From Quillaja saponaria (Eukaryota > Streptophyta > Magnoliopsida > Fabales > Quillajaceae), in NCBI GenBank assembly GCA_029379385.1, contig CM055615.1, positions 3,472,001-3,536,000 on the forward strand: 64,000 nucleotides of DNA, read 5' to 3'. The first letter of the stretch is position 1, and each line of letters starts with the position of its first letter. This document shows, piece by piece, positions 1 to 11,786 of the stretch. The position numbers and the translations under genes were made by a program. The notes beneath the pieces were generated by a model. That model searched no databases, was not told where the DNA came from, and saw nothing but the letters and a program-made list of their open reading frames with translations.

Positions 1-484
1 CAAATAGATTACCAGTTTAAAATTATTTATTTTTCCCAAACTCCCCATTTGGATGCTGATCTCATGGTTTAGGATCTTGTGCACCTAATGCAATAAAAAA
101 AAGGGGGAAAACATTAAAAGTTGAGTATCTATTGAGATCCTGATCGGCATCTTTTAGGAGACTCATCCTTGAGTAAAGTTTACTGATTTGTAGTGACTAG
201 ACTATGAACTTCTATTAAGCCCATCACCAGTGGTCTAGACTAAAGACATTGTGTCATTAATCATCATCATTTGGGTTCGATGCTTGATGATGGGTTCGAT
301 GCTTATAATCTTCCTAATTTTATATGAATATGATGTTGCTTTTTAATGCACTTATTCATGTATGATTTAATATGACTTTGAGTCCTTGATACTTCAGAGA
401 ACTTCGTACACCAATGACTATCAGCTGTGAGCGTTAGGCTCTGAAGTTCTTGCTGGAATGTAGGCATTCCATGTGAGCATATAC

Positions 485-530
485 CTTTATTTTTTGTTGG
501 GGGGGGGGGGGGGGGGTGGTGGGGGCTAAT
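485..530. repeat. Poly-G tract
   Basis: A run of about 19 G residues (roughly 499-517) is followed by a short GGTGG segment and more G. It is a simple low-complexity tract upstream of the PWP1 exons. Its length is probably uncertain in any assembly, because homopolymers of this size are hard to read. The run could form a G-quadruplex on the plus strand. Confidence 0.85.
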
Positions 531-632
531 ACCTGTATGTTTTTCCTTTCCTTTCACATTTCCTGTCAACTCTTCAATGCATTTGATCCTGAAATTCTCA
601 TCAGTCCTGTGTAGGATCCTACTTTTGGATAC

Positions 633-1075
633 CAGTGTTATTAAAGGCTCTAGGTGCCTTGCGCACCCAAAAGCCGGGCGCCCTGCTAATGAAAACAGAA
701 AAAATTGCTACAAGCAAGAATTCTAGGCTTCCAACAAGCAAAAACTAGCATTAATATGTAATAAAAGAGTAAAATAGAAAAAAAAATAGCTATACGAAAG
801 AATATCAGCAAGCAGAATGTAAAAACAGAAAAATTTAGCTAAAGGCAAGAGGTACTACAAGTACTCCACTAAGTCAAGCAAGCTCTAAGCCAAAACAACA
901 AAATTAGTGCTTACGTTTTCTAAATTCCTAAGAGGTCTCGCAATTAGTTCACTGGGGGCCTAGGCACTAGTGTATAGGCGTTGCCTGAGTGACTGAGCCT
1001 TGCCTGAGGAGTACAGAGGGGAGAAGGCTGTAGCCTCTCGCATTTTGAGCACGAGGCGTGCCTTTAATAGCATTG
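633..1075. mobile_element. Non-autonomous hAT-type DNA element (443 bp)
   Basis: The left end reads CAGTGTTATTAAAGGC. The right end, reverse-complemented, reads CAATGCTATTAAAGGC, giving 14 of 16 matching terminal bases. The element is flanked by a perfect 8-bp duplication, TTGGATAC, at 625-632 and 1076-1083. An 8-bp target duplication with short terminal inverted repeats beginning CA is the hallmark of the hAT superfamily. No transposase is present. Inside each end are GGCGCC-like, GC-richer stretches and the middle is A-rich. It lies upstream of, or within an intron of, the PWP1 gene. A second element with the same kind of ends lies at 31898-32601. Confidence 0.85.
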
Positions 1076-1198
1076 TTGGATACCCTTTATGTTTGTTGAC
1101 TATTGGTGTTTCATGAATTTAAATTTCCAGGTTGTGTGAACCGACAAACATGGAAATATTATAACTGAAGTAACTGATTCTGTGATTTTTTATGTTAG

Positions 1199-3444
1199 AA
1201 ATCATCAAAGTACAAAAAAGACAGTCACACTGACTCAGTACTTGGTCTTGCTTGGAACAAGGAGTACAGGTATCTTAGATAATTTCAATCTTGATTCAGC
1301 TCGATGTTGCTTCTGCAGTTTTTTTTTTTTTTTTTTTTTGTGGTTTTGATCCTTTTTTTCTTGGCAACCCCTCCCAACCCTCAAATTCCCCCCAAAAAAA
1401 AATAAAAATTTACAGGAATATACTTGCAAGTGCTAGTGCTGACAATGAAATTAAGATTTGGGATGTGGCTGCTGGGAAATGTGATATGACTATGACTCAT
1501 CACTCAGACAAGGCAAGGATTAATTTTGATTGTGCCTGGGTTTTCCTAGAACTAAGTTAAATTGGAAAGTTAGAAGTTGATATAATAGTCCTTGAGTTTT
1601 CAATAAGGGGCACGTTAGCTAGGCCGTTTTCTTGCAGGAGTGCGCTAGTGTGCCCGTATCCATATGCTTCTCTACAACTGTTCAATATCTGAGAATGATA
1701 CCTCAATGTTTTTAACGCATACAATATGACCTTGAGTTCCTGACTCCACGATTATCAAATAAAATGAGGGGTGTGGTATCCTAGAGTTATCATGCAGCGC
1801 AGTCATTAATGTTTGAGTCTAACATACTGATTCCTTTTGATAGTGATGTAATTGAGGGAAAGATAATACAGATAGTGTGTCTCTCTCTCTATACTATTGA
1901 TTTTAATCCAAGGCCTGGAATGATCCCTGTTTGTGGATATCTATATGCAGAAGGCCACTCTGGTTGAACCTACAATATAGCTTTCAAACCTCAGTTGTTT
2001 TCTGTTCTATACTTCTATGTATCACAAGCTAACTTCAGTTCACTTGTGTTGATGATTTCTCCTGACGCCTTTCAGTTTTACTTTCTGTAAATTGATCTTA
2101 CAGGTTCAAGCCATTGCTTGGAATTGTCATGCGCAACAAGTTCTTCTTAGTGGATCTTTTGATCATTCAGTCGTTCTGGTAATGTTGATTTTTCCTTACT
2201 CTGCTTCTTTTGGGTCATTGTCCACAAGCATTAAGAACTCACTATCTTATCATTTGCAGTTTGTGTATACTTGTGTGAGGCTAATGTATAAGTTAGTACT
2301 AACAGAGTGATTAATTGTAAAACGAGAGAATTGAAAAATTAAGTTTGACATGATCATTTCTAATTGGTTTGAGGATATGATAACTTGATGTATACAATAT
2401 TTCATCCTTTGCAGACGGATGGAAGGAAACTGGAACATTCTGGTTATAAGTGGTCAGTCACAGCTGATGTAGAAAGCTTGCCATGGGATCCTCACACTGA
2501 GCACTCCTTTGTGGTGTGTAATAGTTAACTGAATGTGCGATCTGTGTTGTATTGTCAGATGAATTGGTAATTGAATATTTGTTGTTTTTGGTTGGAGAGG
2601 TTTAAATGAGTAATGATGGTTCAACTGTCCTGTTAGGTGAGTCTTGAAGATGGTACTGTTAAAAGTTTTGATATCCGGGCAGTCAAGTTTGATCCTGAAT
2701 CTGGGTCAAATTCCACTTTCACTCTCCATGCAAATGATAAAGCTGTTTCCGGGGTTTCCTATAATCCAGCCGCACCAAATGTATGTATTCTTACTTTCCT
2801 GGTCAGAATTTCGGTTCAACTTTATCCCTTGTGATGTGAATCGCAGTTTCTTTGCAACTGGATCTACAGATAAATTGGTAACTAGACTTGACTTTAACTC
2901 AATTATTTTCATTATATATCTTGGAGATCATGAATCATTTGCAATGTTTTGTTGACTGCTTTCATTATCTGAAGGTGAAGCTTTGGGATTTGTCAAATAA
3001 TCAACCTTCATGTATTGCAACCCAAAATCCTAAAGCAGTAAGTTACTGGTTCCTTATTTTTCACATATGTACGTAATCTAATGATACAGAGCATTTGCTG
3101 GTGCATAATTTTCTTGTTCAAATAATACTAATGATTCTGACATTTGCTTCTAGGTGCTACTAGGGGGCTGTTTTTTTGGCTTATTTCTCAGAGGACAACT
3201 CCTTTATGCTGGCTGTTGGAGGCTCCAAGGGGAAGTTGCAAGTGAGTTAAAATAAAAGGATATCCAAACGGGTTTTTTTTTTTTTTTTTCTTCTTCTTTC
3301 CTTCCCCATAACAATTTGTCAATGAGAATGACAGTTCTCAATCAATATAGGTATGAGATACGTTATTCTGCCTGTCAACGATTTGGGATCTGTCGACGAT
3401 TTGGGAACTATGATAGGCGGATCAGACCTCAATCTGGATCTTGA
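1199..3444 (+). pseudogene. PWP1-like WD40 protein, 3' part, with disrupting lesions
   Basis: Nine exons encode the C-terminal WD40 region of periodic tryptophan protein 1, a nuclear/nucleolar WD-repeat protein linked to ribosome biogenesis and growth. Exons inferred from splice sites and homology: 1199-1269, 1416-1512, 2104-2178, 2415-2513, 2637-2780, 2847-2877, 2975-3037, 3164-3241, 3351-3444. Recognisable motifs are SHTDSVLGLAWNKEYR, SADNEIKIWDVAAGKC, ATGSTDK, VKLWDLSNNQPSC and a C-terminal tail ending RIRPQSGS. Lesions: the second codon of the last exon is TGA where the family has Trp (VWDTLSD); an extra T shifts frame a few codons later; the segment GTCAACGATTTGGGATCT is followed by a near-identical copy; exon 6 is one base too long for the frame. 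The intron after 1512 starts with GC. The N-terminal half was not found and probably lies left of the window. Homology is certain; pseudogene versus sequence error is not. Confidence 0.82.
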
Positions 3445-4061
3445 TATGATTAATTTGAGTAAAAAGTGTATATTTTCCAGCTGGAAGGCTGTAGAAGCAG
3501 GGCTCGGGACAAGTTGTGCTGCTTGGTCACAAAGTTTTGAAATTTACACGATTCTCACCATGCTCTCTTTTACTTTTGATGTGTATCTCGTTTTTCTGTA
3601 GTACAGTATGTTGTGGAGAATTGAGGAGTTAATGGAATTTCTTAATAATATTTAAAAAATGTGATTTTTGAGGAAATTATAAAACAAACTAATTAATAGT
3701 AGTATAAACTTTGGTTTATCAATAAGAAAATAAATATTAATCCAAACTTGTTTTAAGAGAAACGATATACCAACTATTATATCTTAATTAAATTAATAGG
3801 AAACTATTATAAGAACATTGTCAACCCACCAAATAAGAGACAGCAGTACATGTTAGCCGTTTCATGAAGCAATAAATTGCTAAGAAAATCAAACAAGATA
3901 TTAACATAAAATTCATCCTATAGATTTCTGTACATGCCAACATAATATATGAAGAATCACCATTAACCCCATCTAAACTTACCAATGACCTTGGCCCAAC
4001 AAAAGAACACAGAAATGGAGAAAAGAGGTGAGTGACAAAATTGCTGAGGCTAAATCAAGTT
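3445..4061. other. Intergenic, no feature seen
   Basis: AT-rich sequence between the end of the PWP1-like exons and the stop codon of the convergent minus-strand TXNL4B-like gene. It presumably holds the 3' untranslated regions of both genes. I see no coding signal or repeat. Confidence 0.5.
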
Positions 4062-7000
4062 CTACATATCTTTGTATAGTAACTGGTATTTTGGTATTCG
4101 CTCCGAGGGAAGTGGACAATTCACTATAAGCTTACCCTTCATGGCTCCCCTAAATACTGCCTGCAAGAATATAGATGGGAAATTAAAGGCAAACTGGTAG
4201 CATAAATCTCGAAGAACAAATAAGCTCCGCTTACATAGTATGATGAAAACAAGGAAAAGAAAACTCTACATAGAATACTGAGTTTTAGGTTGTTAAGATA
4301 TGACCCAGCATTCACTGACCTTTGTTCGTATGCATTTAACTACAAGAATTGGTAAAGAATCAAAATAAATTTTCTTTCCCTAGCCACAAAGAAAGATGTG
4401 ACCAATTTGGTAACCCAATGCAATAAAACATACTGAACATTGATATGCCTTACAGATTAAAGGAACGAAAATGTCAGAAATGGACTGTGATAACTTTGTA
4501 AAACTATATACCCGTGACAAGTACCATGGTCACATGATAAAAAAAAGATCATTGACCATTATATTATGATATATCAATATCTCTTTTTCAGAAATCCCAA
4601 AAGAGAATTTTCGAAGCTACATGTATAATGTATATCTACTTCAATTACTCTACATCTAACTTTAAAGGAAAAAAGAAAAGAAAGAATCCAGTACAGGAAT
4701 CAGTTAGAACAAGATGGCAATTGGCATTTATATGGAATGTAGCGAGTAAAACTATGAAACCTCCAATTCCTTCTAGCCTTCTAGGAGAACATTAAGGAAA
4801 TTAATTCCTACAAATAGTTTAAAATGTTGAGCCAGTAGGCAAGTTTCAAGAATTTTCCTTTATTCAACTTCAACTTTTGTGAACAGCACAGTGAAACGAA
4901 AAGAAAGACGGCAAATACTTTTATGGATATCAAAAACTAAAGAAATAGGGAGATAGACAACAAAAGTGGTAACGGAAAACAAAAAAAGGATAAAGTACGT
5001 ACTCAGATGAAAATCCACCATTTATGCATTCACATGCATCTAGAGAGTTGTATTAGCTTTCTTTTGAACAAGAGCTACCACCACCTTTTGAAACTTATCT
5101 CATTCACAAGTTTCATTTCTGTAACATCTATTTATTTCTGGCTACCCTTTGAGATTCTTACTCTTAAGCTTGAAAGATAGATGAAGTAAGGAAATGAAGT
5201 TTAGAAAAGAGTTATGACCAAGTGGACCCGTTAAGCCTATTAGATCACTCCAAAAGTTATTAAAGAGTTCCATCTCACAAGAATACTTGCAAGAAAAAGA
5301 AATGGTAAAAGAAAAAACTCCTGAGTTTATTATACACTTCAGAGTCACACAGAAGAATTGAAAGACATTCGAGCTTAATCCACACGAATGATAATCTTTA
5401 GCTCTTGAAATCATAAGGACAAGGATTTTGTACCTCTACAACATCAATGAAGTCCTGCTTTTCATGAAATGCACCAATCCATTTAGTATGGTCTGCAGTG
5501 CTGCATGATAAATATAATTTTTAAAAAAGTCAAAGTTTACTCCATAGAGTTAATGCTTCGTGAAGCCATTCTTGAGAAGTGATAAACATGGTCATAGAAC
5601 AAATTACAAGAAACAAATCCCAAATTCGGCAATGCATGATGAGATTTGCAGTAATGTTAGACTTAAACATCTCTCTCGCACAAGTATTTCTTTTTTCTTT
5701 TATAGAGGAAATATTATTAAAGAAGGAATTGAATACTGGGCGGAAAAGAAATCCTTCAAACAAATAAAGCAGAAAATGGAAGCTCTCAAAGACAATAGTA
5801 TACAGGAACAGAAATACAAAGAAAATCCATTATATCACAGAACAGAAAAATAAAAAAAGATATCTGGGGAAATCACTACAACAATTTTTGCCCGTCAATA
5901 CAAAATTCCAATAATGTGAAGTTCAAGGGAAAAAATGGAGATACACGTCTTGTCTTAAAAAAATGCATATATGGAAAAAGAAATACAGTACAGATTTCCC
6001 TCCCAAGTGATAAGTAATTTATTATAATTCCAATGATCAATATCAGCTGCCAGAAATTTCATGACAAGTTTGTAAGAAATAAAAAAGGATATTTTGTTGC
6101 AAAACTTAAACATTGGATTGTGAAGATTATTATACACATATTTCAAACCTTTTATCAGCATGGTTGATGTTCTTGACCTTTTCTTCAGGTCAGATCTCAA
6201 CAAGAAAATTGTATTACTTCAAATATTAAAACTACTAATAATGCGGGACTAAATGAAGTAGAAATATTATATCTCACCAAAACATTCCTCCATGCTTGAC
6301 GATTCATGAGCAAAAACATCACATTAATTAAATGCATATCTTGAGTATTTGTCAAAACGGTTGAGGTGCCAATCTAAGAAAAGGGTAACAATAAAAAAAC
6401 TCTAGTCTTTTCACGTGTTTCAGATTATCTCAATAGCTTTTATTCTTCGGTAATACAAAAGCAACAGGAAAAGTAAAGGTTCAATGTACATGCAGCATCC
6501 AACATTCCCTTCTAAAATTCAAAACTACAACAGATAAAATGGACTGCCACCACTCCCATAATTCAACAAAAACAAGAAATAAGAAACTGAAGAGGCAACA
6601 TAAAATTGAGCAGTGAAAGAAGAAAAAAATAAGAAAGGCTCCTAAAAGGAGATACCATACCCTGCATCCATTTTCATGTGATGAGCATTGAAGAAGAAAA
6701 TCGTGGATGGTATCAAAGTGATGTCAAAATACTTGACATAGACTTGAATGTCCTCTGAGTCAATATCTACTAGTGCCACAGTTGCAAATTCAGACAGCTC
6801 CCTTGCTGATTTAGCAAGCTGTATTAATATTTGTTAGAAGTAAACATAAGAGAACCGAGTAAGGCATAATGATATATTATTTTCAGACATTCTTTCTACT
6901 GAAGAAATTAAATCATTAACTAATTCCATAATACTAAAGCAACATAAATACCAGCCTCATCCTTCTTTATGTTTCTCTTCTTCCATGGTTTATGGGTCAT

Positions 7001-8357
7001 AGTGATAAATTCCTGTATAGTGATAAATAAACATTACTTACTCATACAATGATAAATTCCTGTAAAGTGATTGATCCTCCTTATCACAAACTTAGCAATC
7101 ACATTACAGGAATTTATCACTGAGTTTACAAGAATTTATCATTGTGTGAGGAAGTAGTGTTTATGTAGCATTGTTGGTACATAAATATATATATATCTGT
7201 GGCTGCATGTGTATTTATAAGTATATCATAAATAAATAAAGATATATGTCCTCATATATAGAGAGAGCCATGAGTTTTGCATTTCTAGGACTCATTTGAT
7301 CTCTTATATAGATAAAAAAAAAAAAAAACCCATTTCGTTTATAAACCCTTGTACCTACTTAACAAGCAGAATGATTGAATATTTGACTTGCCATATCACC
7401 TACATGTTACTAAAAAATGAAGCAATGCACATTTTCAACGACAAAGAATTCGACTTGGGAGCTGGCTATGCACATTTCTTGGGTTCTTAGATCAGATCAT
7501 CAATAAAGTTTGAGATTTTTGGTGCAAGTCATAATGAGAATGGTGTGTAATCTAACGCTACCTTGGGCAATAAATTTCTCCAAGCAGAAATAGTATAACA
7601 CTTGATGCATTTTAATAAGATTAAGATATGCCCAAAATAGGAAAAATTTCCTACGAAATAAAAAAAACCTGATAACAACAACTAAACATCATAAATCATG
7701 GAAGGAAATTGTATAACATGACCACAATCAACCATTCAGATAATTTGGAGTTATAGAGGAAATCTTAAAATGCCACACTTCATATAAAGATCCATATTTA
7801 CTTGAATACCTTCCTATTTATACGGATGAAAATGAAAATTTACTTGTAACCTTAGAACTCCAAACAGACACAAACGCAAGTTCATAAATGGCAAATAAGG
7901 TATAAAGAAGATACTCAGAAGAACAACAACAACCTAGTATGCAACGATTTTCAAACCAGAGAAGTTAATCTCTAATGCCTGAAGGTAGACAAAAAAAATC
8001 TAATGCATAAGTACTAGTTGTAAACCTATCAATGTATTCTCCACCCCAACCCCCCATTATGTATACAAGGAACTAGTTCTTTTCATATGCAAACAATGAA
8101 GAAAGCCACTATATAACATTTCCAAAACAACAAAAATAAAATAAAATAAAATACTTGACCAAAAGAGGGGACCAATTAAATAAAAAGGAAAGTCCTAGAA
8201 GCATAGGAGAGGATAAAATGCATACGATGTCATCAAGCTGCAGACAAACAAGGTCAGAAGCCCGGCCAAAACGGAGGACAAGAACTTTGTCAATGGTGTC
8301 TCTGATAATGGAGTCCACCTCTTGCTTTTTTGACAATGTCGTAAACAGGTAATTCAT
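4062..8357 (-). CDS. TXNL4B/DIM2-like thioredoxin-fold U5 snRNP protein
   Basis: Four exons on the minus strand: 8357-8226, 6818-6661, 5500-5434 and 4160-4062. All introns have GT-AG ends and phases agree. They give 456 nt, or 151 residues plus stop, close to the 149 residues of human TXNL4B. The start MNYLFTTLSKKQEVDSI, the segment VLVLRFGRASDLVCLQLDDI, then VALVDIDSEDIQVYVKYFDI and IPSTIFFFNAHHMKMDAG, and the end GAMKGKLIVNCPLPSERIPK follow that family closely. The family adopts a thioredoxin fold without the redox CxxC motif and is tied to pre-mRNA splicing through the U5/tri-snRNP. TXNL4B differs from the core paralogue DIM1/YLS8 by its KKEVD start and its Tyr-rich PIPKYQ-like end, both present here. 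No lesion is visible. The first intron is 1.4 kb and carries a foldback repeat. The 5' leader probably continues to about 8.9 kb. Confidence 0.93.
7021..7163. repeat. Foldback (inverted) repeat in intron
   Basis: The left arm (7021-7073) contains AATGATAAATTCCTGTAAAG. The right arm (7096-7163) contains its reverse complement with a few changes and one local duplication of the GAATTTATCA motif. The arms are separated by about 22 bp, so the transcript could form a long hairpin. It sits in the first intron of the TXNL4B-like gene. It resembles a MITE, but I could not define terminal motifs or a target duplication. Confidence 0.7.
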
Positions 8358-9381
8358 TCTCCCTTGATGTGATGAACTTTGAATATAGTCTTAGCATATA
8401 TTCTCACCAACTACTACAACAATCCAATTATCACATATTCAGTATGACTATGGAAAAGACATATACTTTCAAGCCAATAAATTATCTACACACAAAGAAA
8501 GCAACAAAGAAACATATGGGCAGTGTAATTTCTCCAGTAAATTCTAAATCATTAAATTTAGAACTTGTACAAATGAAATAAACAACATACTAGGAAAATA
8601 TTGTCAGAATTCCCAATTTCAGGAATTCTTTACAGGCATACAAAACCCCAAAATTCATGCCAAAATCCCAATTTTGAGCAATTGGGTAGAGGTATATGCG
8701 CAATAAAAGGTCAGAAAACGAGAACCAATACATAATATGACAAATTATTGGGCAGGGATTGACAGATCAGGAGATATGGAGAGGGGCTATAGAAAGATAC
8801 ACGACTTGATTGGAGGAGAGACATCCAAATTCGCTCACATGATGAGGACCTTGGCCAATGGCCACAGTGAAGATAGTGCCGGTCCGTTCGTCGCCAAGCC
8901 GTTGCAGAATTAATTTAATATGGATAAAATAGTAAATTTATTCATTTGTAAGGAAAATCAAAGAATCTAAAACGCCGTTAGTGAATTAGTTAGATTAAAC
9001 TTTCACACTTATAAATTGACAATTCACTTTCATCCTCATATTTAAAAAAATTTAATTATCAATTTCAAAAACTATCCAGTTTGAGTTGATATTTTTAGTC
9101 ATTTTTAATTTACAATAATTGACATGTCAAGTAAATATAAATTATATTAAATATTATTTATTATGTCATTTGTTGTTACATAAAATTTTGATAAAAAATT
9201 ACATAAATTTTTTAAAACTTATAAAAATAATAATCTAATATTTTTTTTCAAGTATAAATATAAAATTGAATTCTCGATTAAAAATTAAAAATATAATTAA
9301 GCTCAATAATTATATTCATTTGGAAGAGATTCTTAAACGGCGGAATAGAAGACATCCACGAAGACAAGCCATATGTTTTAT

Positions 9382-9410
9382 AGCCCACTATGGGCCCAAA
9401 GGCCCAGTCC
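9382..9410. promoter_or_regulatory. Site II-like TGGGCC/GGGCCC cluster
   Basis: Within 30 bp there are AGCCCA, TGGGCCCA and GGCCCA. TGGGCY elements (site II, bound by TCP factors) are typical of plant housekeeping promoters. The cluster lies about 190 bp upstream of the TATA box used by the DUF1644 gene and on the 5' side of the divergent TXNL4B-like gene, so it may serve both. Confidence 0.55.
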
Positions 9411-9575
9411 TCTTCCAAGCCCATTTGAGTGTCCGCTCCACGAAATTTGACAGCTCACAGAAAAACACGCGCACACACACCGCCTCTACCTCCTAAACAA
9501 GAAGGCGGTTCCTGCCTATGTTCCTCCTTGGTTTGACCAGAAAAATACATTTTGTTTCTTTTTGTCTGATCTGAA

Positions 9576-9584
9576 CTATAAATA
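9576..9584 (+). promoter_or_regulatory. TATA box of the DUF1644 gene
   Basis: CTATAAATA fits the plant TATA consensus. CT-rich leader-like sequence follows some 30-130 bp downstream. The first ATG of the DUF1644 frame is 4.1 kb downstream, so the leader must contain at least one intron. Confidence 0.55.
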
Positions 9585-11354
9585 CAGGCTATCTTATACC
9601 ATTGAATCTTCCGAATCTCATTTCATCACCACTCTTATAAAGTCTCTGCTGTTCTTGTACGCAATCTCTCTGGGACCAACATCAAAGAGAAATTCAATCA
9701 CCTTTTTGTAAATCCCTGACCTGCTAATCTTGTTTGATATGCAATTTTCTATTCTTTTTGTAATTTATCTTCTTTGATCTGATACAATTTGATATTCGTG
9801 TTCAATTGGGTGTTTTTGTTGTTATTATTGTTAATTTCACAATAAAGTTGAGAACTTTTTGGTTGTTGGTACTTGTTTGGGGTTAGGATTAGGTTTATGA
9901 TTTGGGTCTGGTTGAATTGGTAAGAATTATTAATGGATGTTGATTTGGGAATTGGGAATTGTGGTTTAGGTTATAAATGTGGATTTTCATCAGACAAGAA
10001 TAAAGGTTTGAAATTTTTTGATCCATTGTTCATGCCCATGTCCAAACTGTATGTGGTTTCTTTGTTCAAAAAAATGTTTTCCTCGTCTTTTTTTTTTCTT
10101 TGCATTTGAAAGGGGTAGGTTTTGAGGATTTGAAGTTTCTGGTCTAAGTTCTGCTCAATCATTCATATAATGTTGTTGATGGATGTCTTGGTTGGATAGA
10201 TGGTTATGTTTGTTCTCATGGAATTTACTTTAGCAATTTCTTTGTTATCAAGGACAGCTATGAGAATACGAGTGCTATGGGTTTATAATACTATCTGTGC
10301 AATCTTCCATATTTTTTACTTGTGAGAGGGTCCTATCCGAGCTTCCATTTTGTGTTGTATACTTGTGTCCCCACGTGGACACATTTGACATTATAATTTC
10401 CATCTACGATAGTATTTGACTCTTCCTTGCTGTGCTGTTTTTGAAGAGCTTTGTGGATGACTTGCTTTCTTGAATTTGCAAAATAATTATAAGTAAAGAA
10501 GAAAGGGGGTAGAAGGTGAAGGTCAAGATTCTCTTGGGAAATGTTTGTTTGATAGGTTTTTGTTTTGCCTTTTACTTTGTTTATTTTCTTCTTCTGTTTA
10601 AAGAGGACTTCTTGTACTATTATTTCCTTCAATAATACTTTTTTCTCTAAAATAAATAAATTAAGTATCTGGCGATGCTTTGTCTTGCTTTGGTTAGTTG
10701 TAAACATCATTAATTTAAGTCTTACTTATTTTACACTTGTTCAGCATAGTTTTCTGTACATGAATATCACTTCCAGTTTTGTTGATATACCTGCAGATAT
10801 TGGGACCTGTGGTGATTGGTGCATATAAGAGTATGTATTAAAATTTTAATTGGAAGCTGTATCACTTCAAGTTTTAGTATTGGATTCCTTCGGTTTTATG
10901 CATACTTGGGATAGTTACACAAGAGATTGGCTTGCATTCTTACGTGCGGTCAAGTAACTGTTCTGTGCTAGTCAACTGGTAACTCATATTAAGATTCAGA
11001 AGCCTCCAGTAGGAAATATAGTTATCGCTCATCCTCTTGGTAAGCATAAACACATATTTTTACTCATTGTTCTCTGCCTCTTCTTGTTGCTGGACTTTAG
11101 ATTTGTTTTTATCATGAGTATCTTCTTGCTTTATATTCAGATCTGTTTTTTATACTTCTTTATTAGAATTTGAATTTACTGTCTTAATTTGACCATAAGA
11201 CTTAATTAACTGAGGTTTGTCACATGAAATTTTACAAAAGCTAGTTGGTATCCTCCACATTGATTCTCTTTTTACATTAAATTTTTATTAATGGATATAA
11301 TATTGTAAACTCTTTGGACATGCTGTCTTTAGGACCAGAATACGTGACTCGTAT

Positions 11355-11510
11355 AGTTATATATTTAGGCACTTCAGGTAATGGTGCAAAAATATATGAA
11401 AACTGTGCTTGGATAAGGTATCTAACATGTACAGTTAGATATTTAGGTACTTCAGGTATTGGTGCAAGAATGTATGAAGACTGTGCTTGGATAAAGAATG
11501 TCCAATGTAG
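11355..11510. repeat. 78-bp tandem duplication
   Basis: Two adjacent copies, 11355-11432 and 11433-11510, share AGTTA-ATATTTAGG-ACTTCAGGTA, then GGTGCAA and ACTGTGCTTGGATAA. The period is 78 bp, a multiple of three, which leaves both strands open across the array. It sits in the presumed leader intron of the DUF1644 gene. I see no protein homology. Confidence 0.8.
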
Positions 11511-11751
11511 CATATTGTAGTTTCTCCAGCCCGCTTTCTTATTAGATTGATTGTTTTTCTAGCTTATTTTAAGTATATGATAGTGAGGTCATGGAGTAAT
11601 CATAATATAGGGCTATAACGAGGTTGTTTTGATGCCAAAATTTCGGGTGAAATTTCCTTTTGGTTCCTCTCTCTTGTTTTCCTCTTTGATAGTCATGTCT
11701 CATTGAGATTCCTCTATTTTCTAGTGTAGATATCTAAAAAGATACATATAC

Positions 11752-11753
11752 AT

Positions 11754-11786
<33 letters not shown>
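11752..11786. repeat. (CA)n(TA)n microsatellite
   Basis: A run of about ten CA units is followed by about five TA units. It is a simple sequence repeat. Confidence 0.9.

Noticed and set aside
303..569. Minus-strand open frame of 88 codons with a proline run
   Set aside because: The proline run is just the poly-G tract read on the other strand; there is no homology or splice context.
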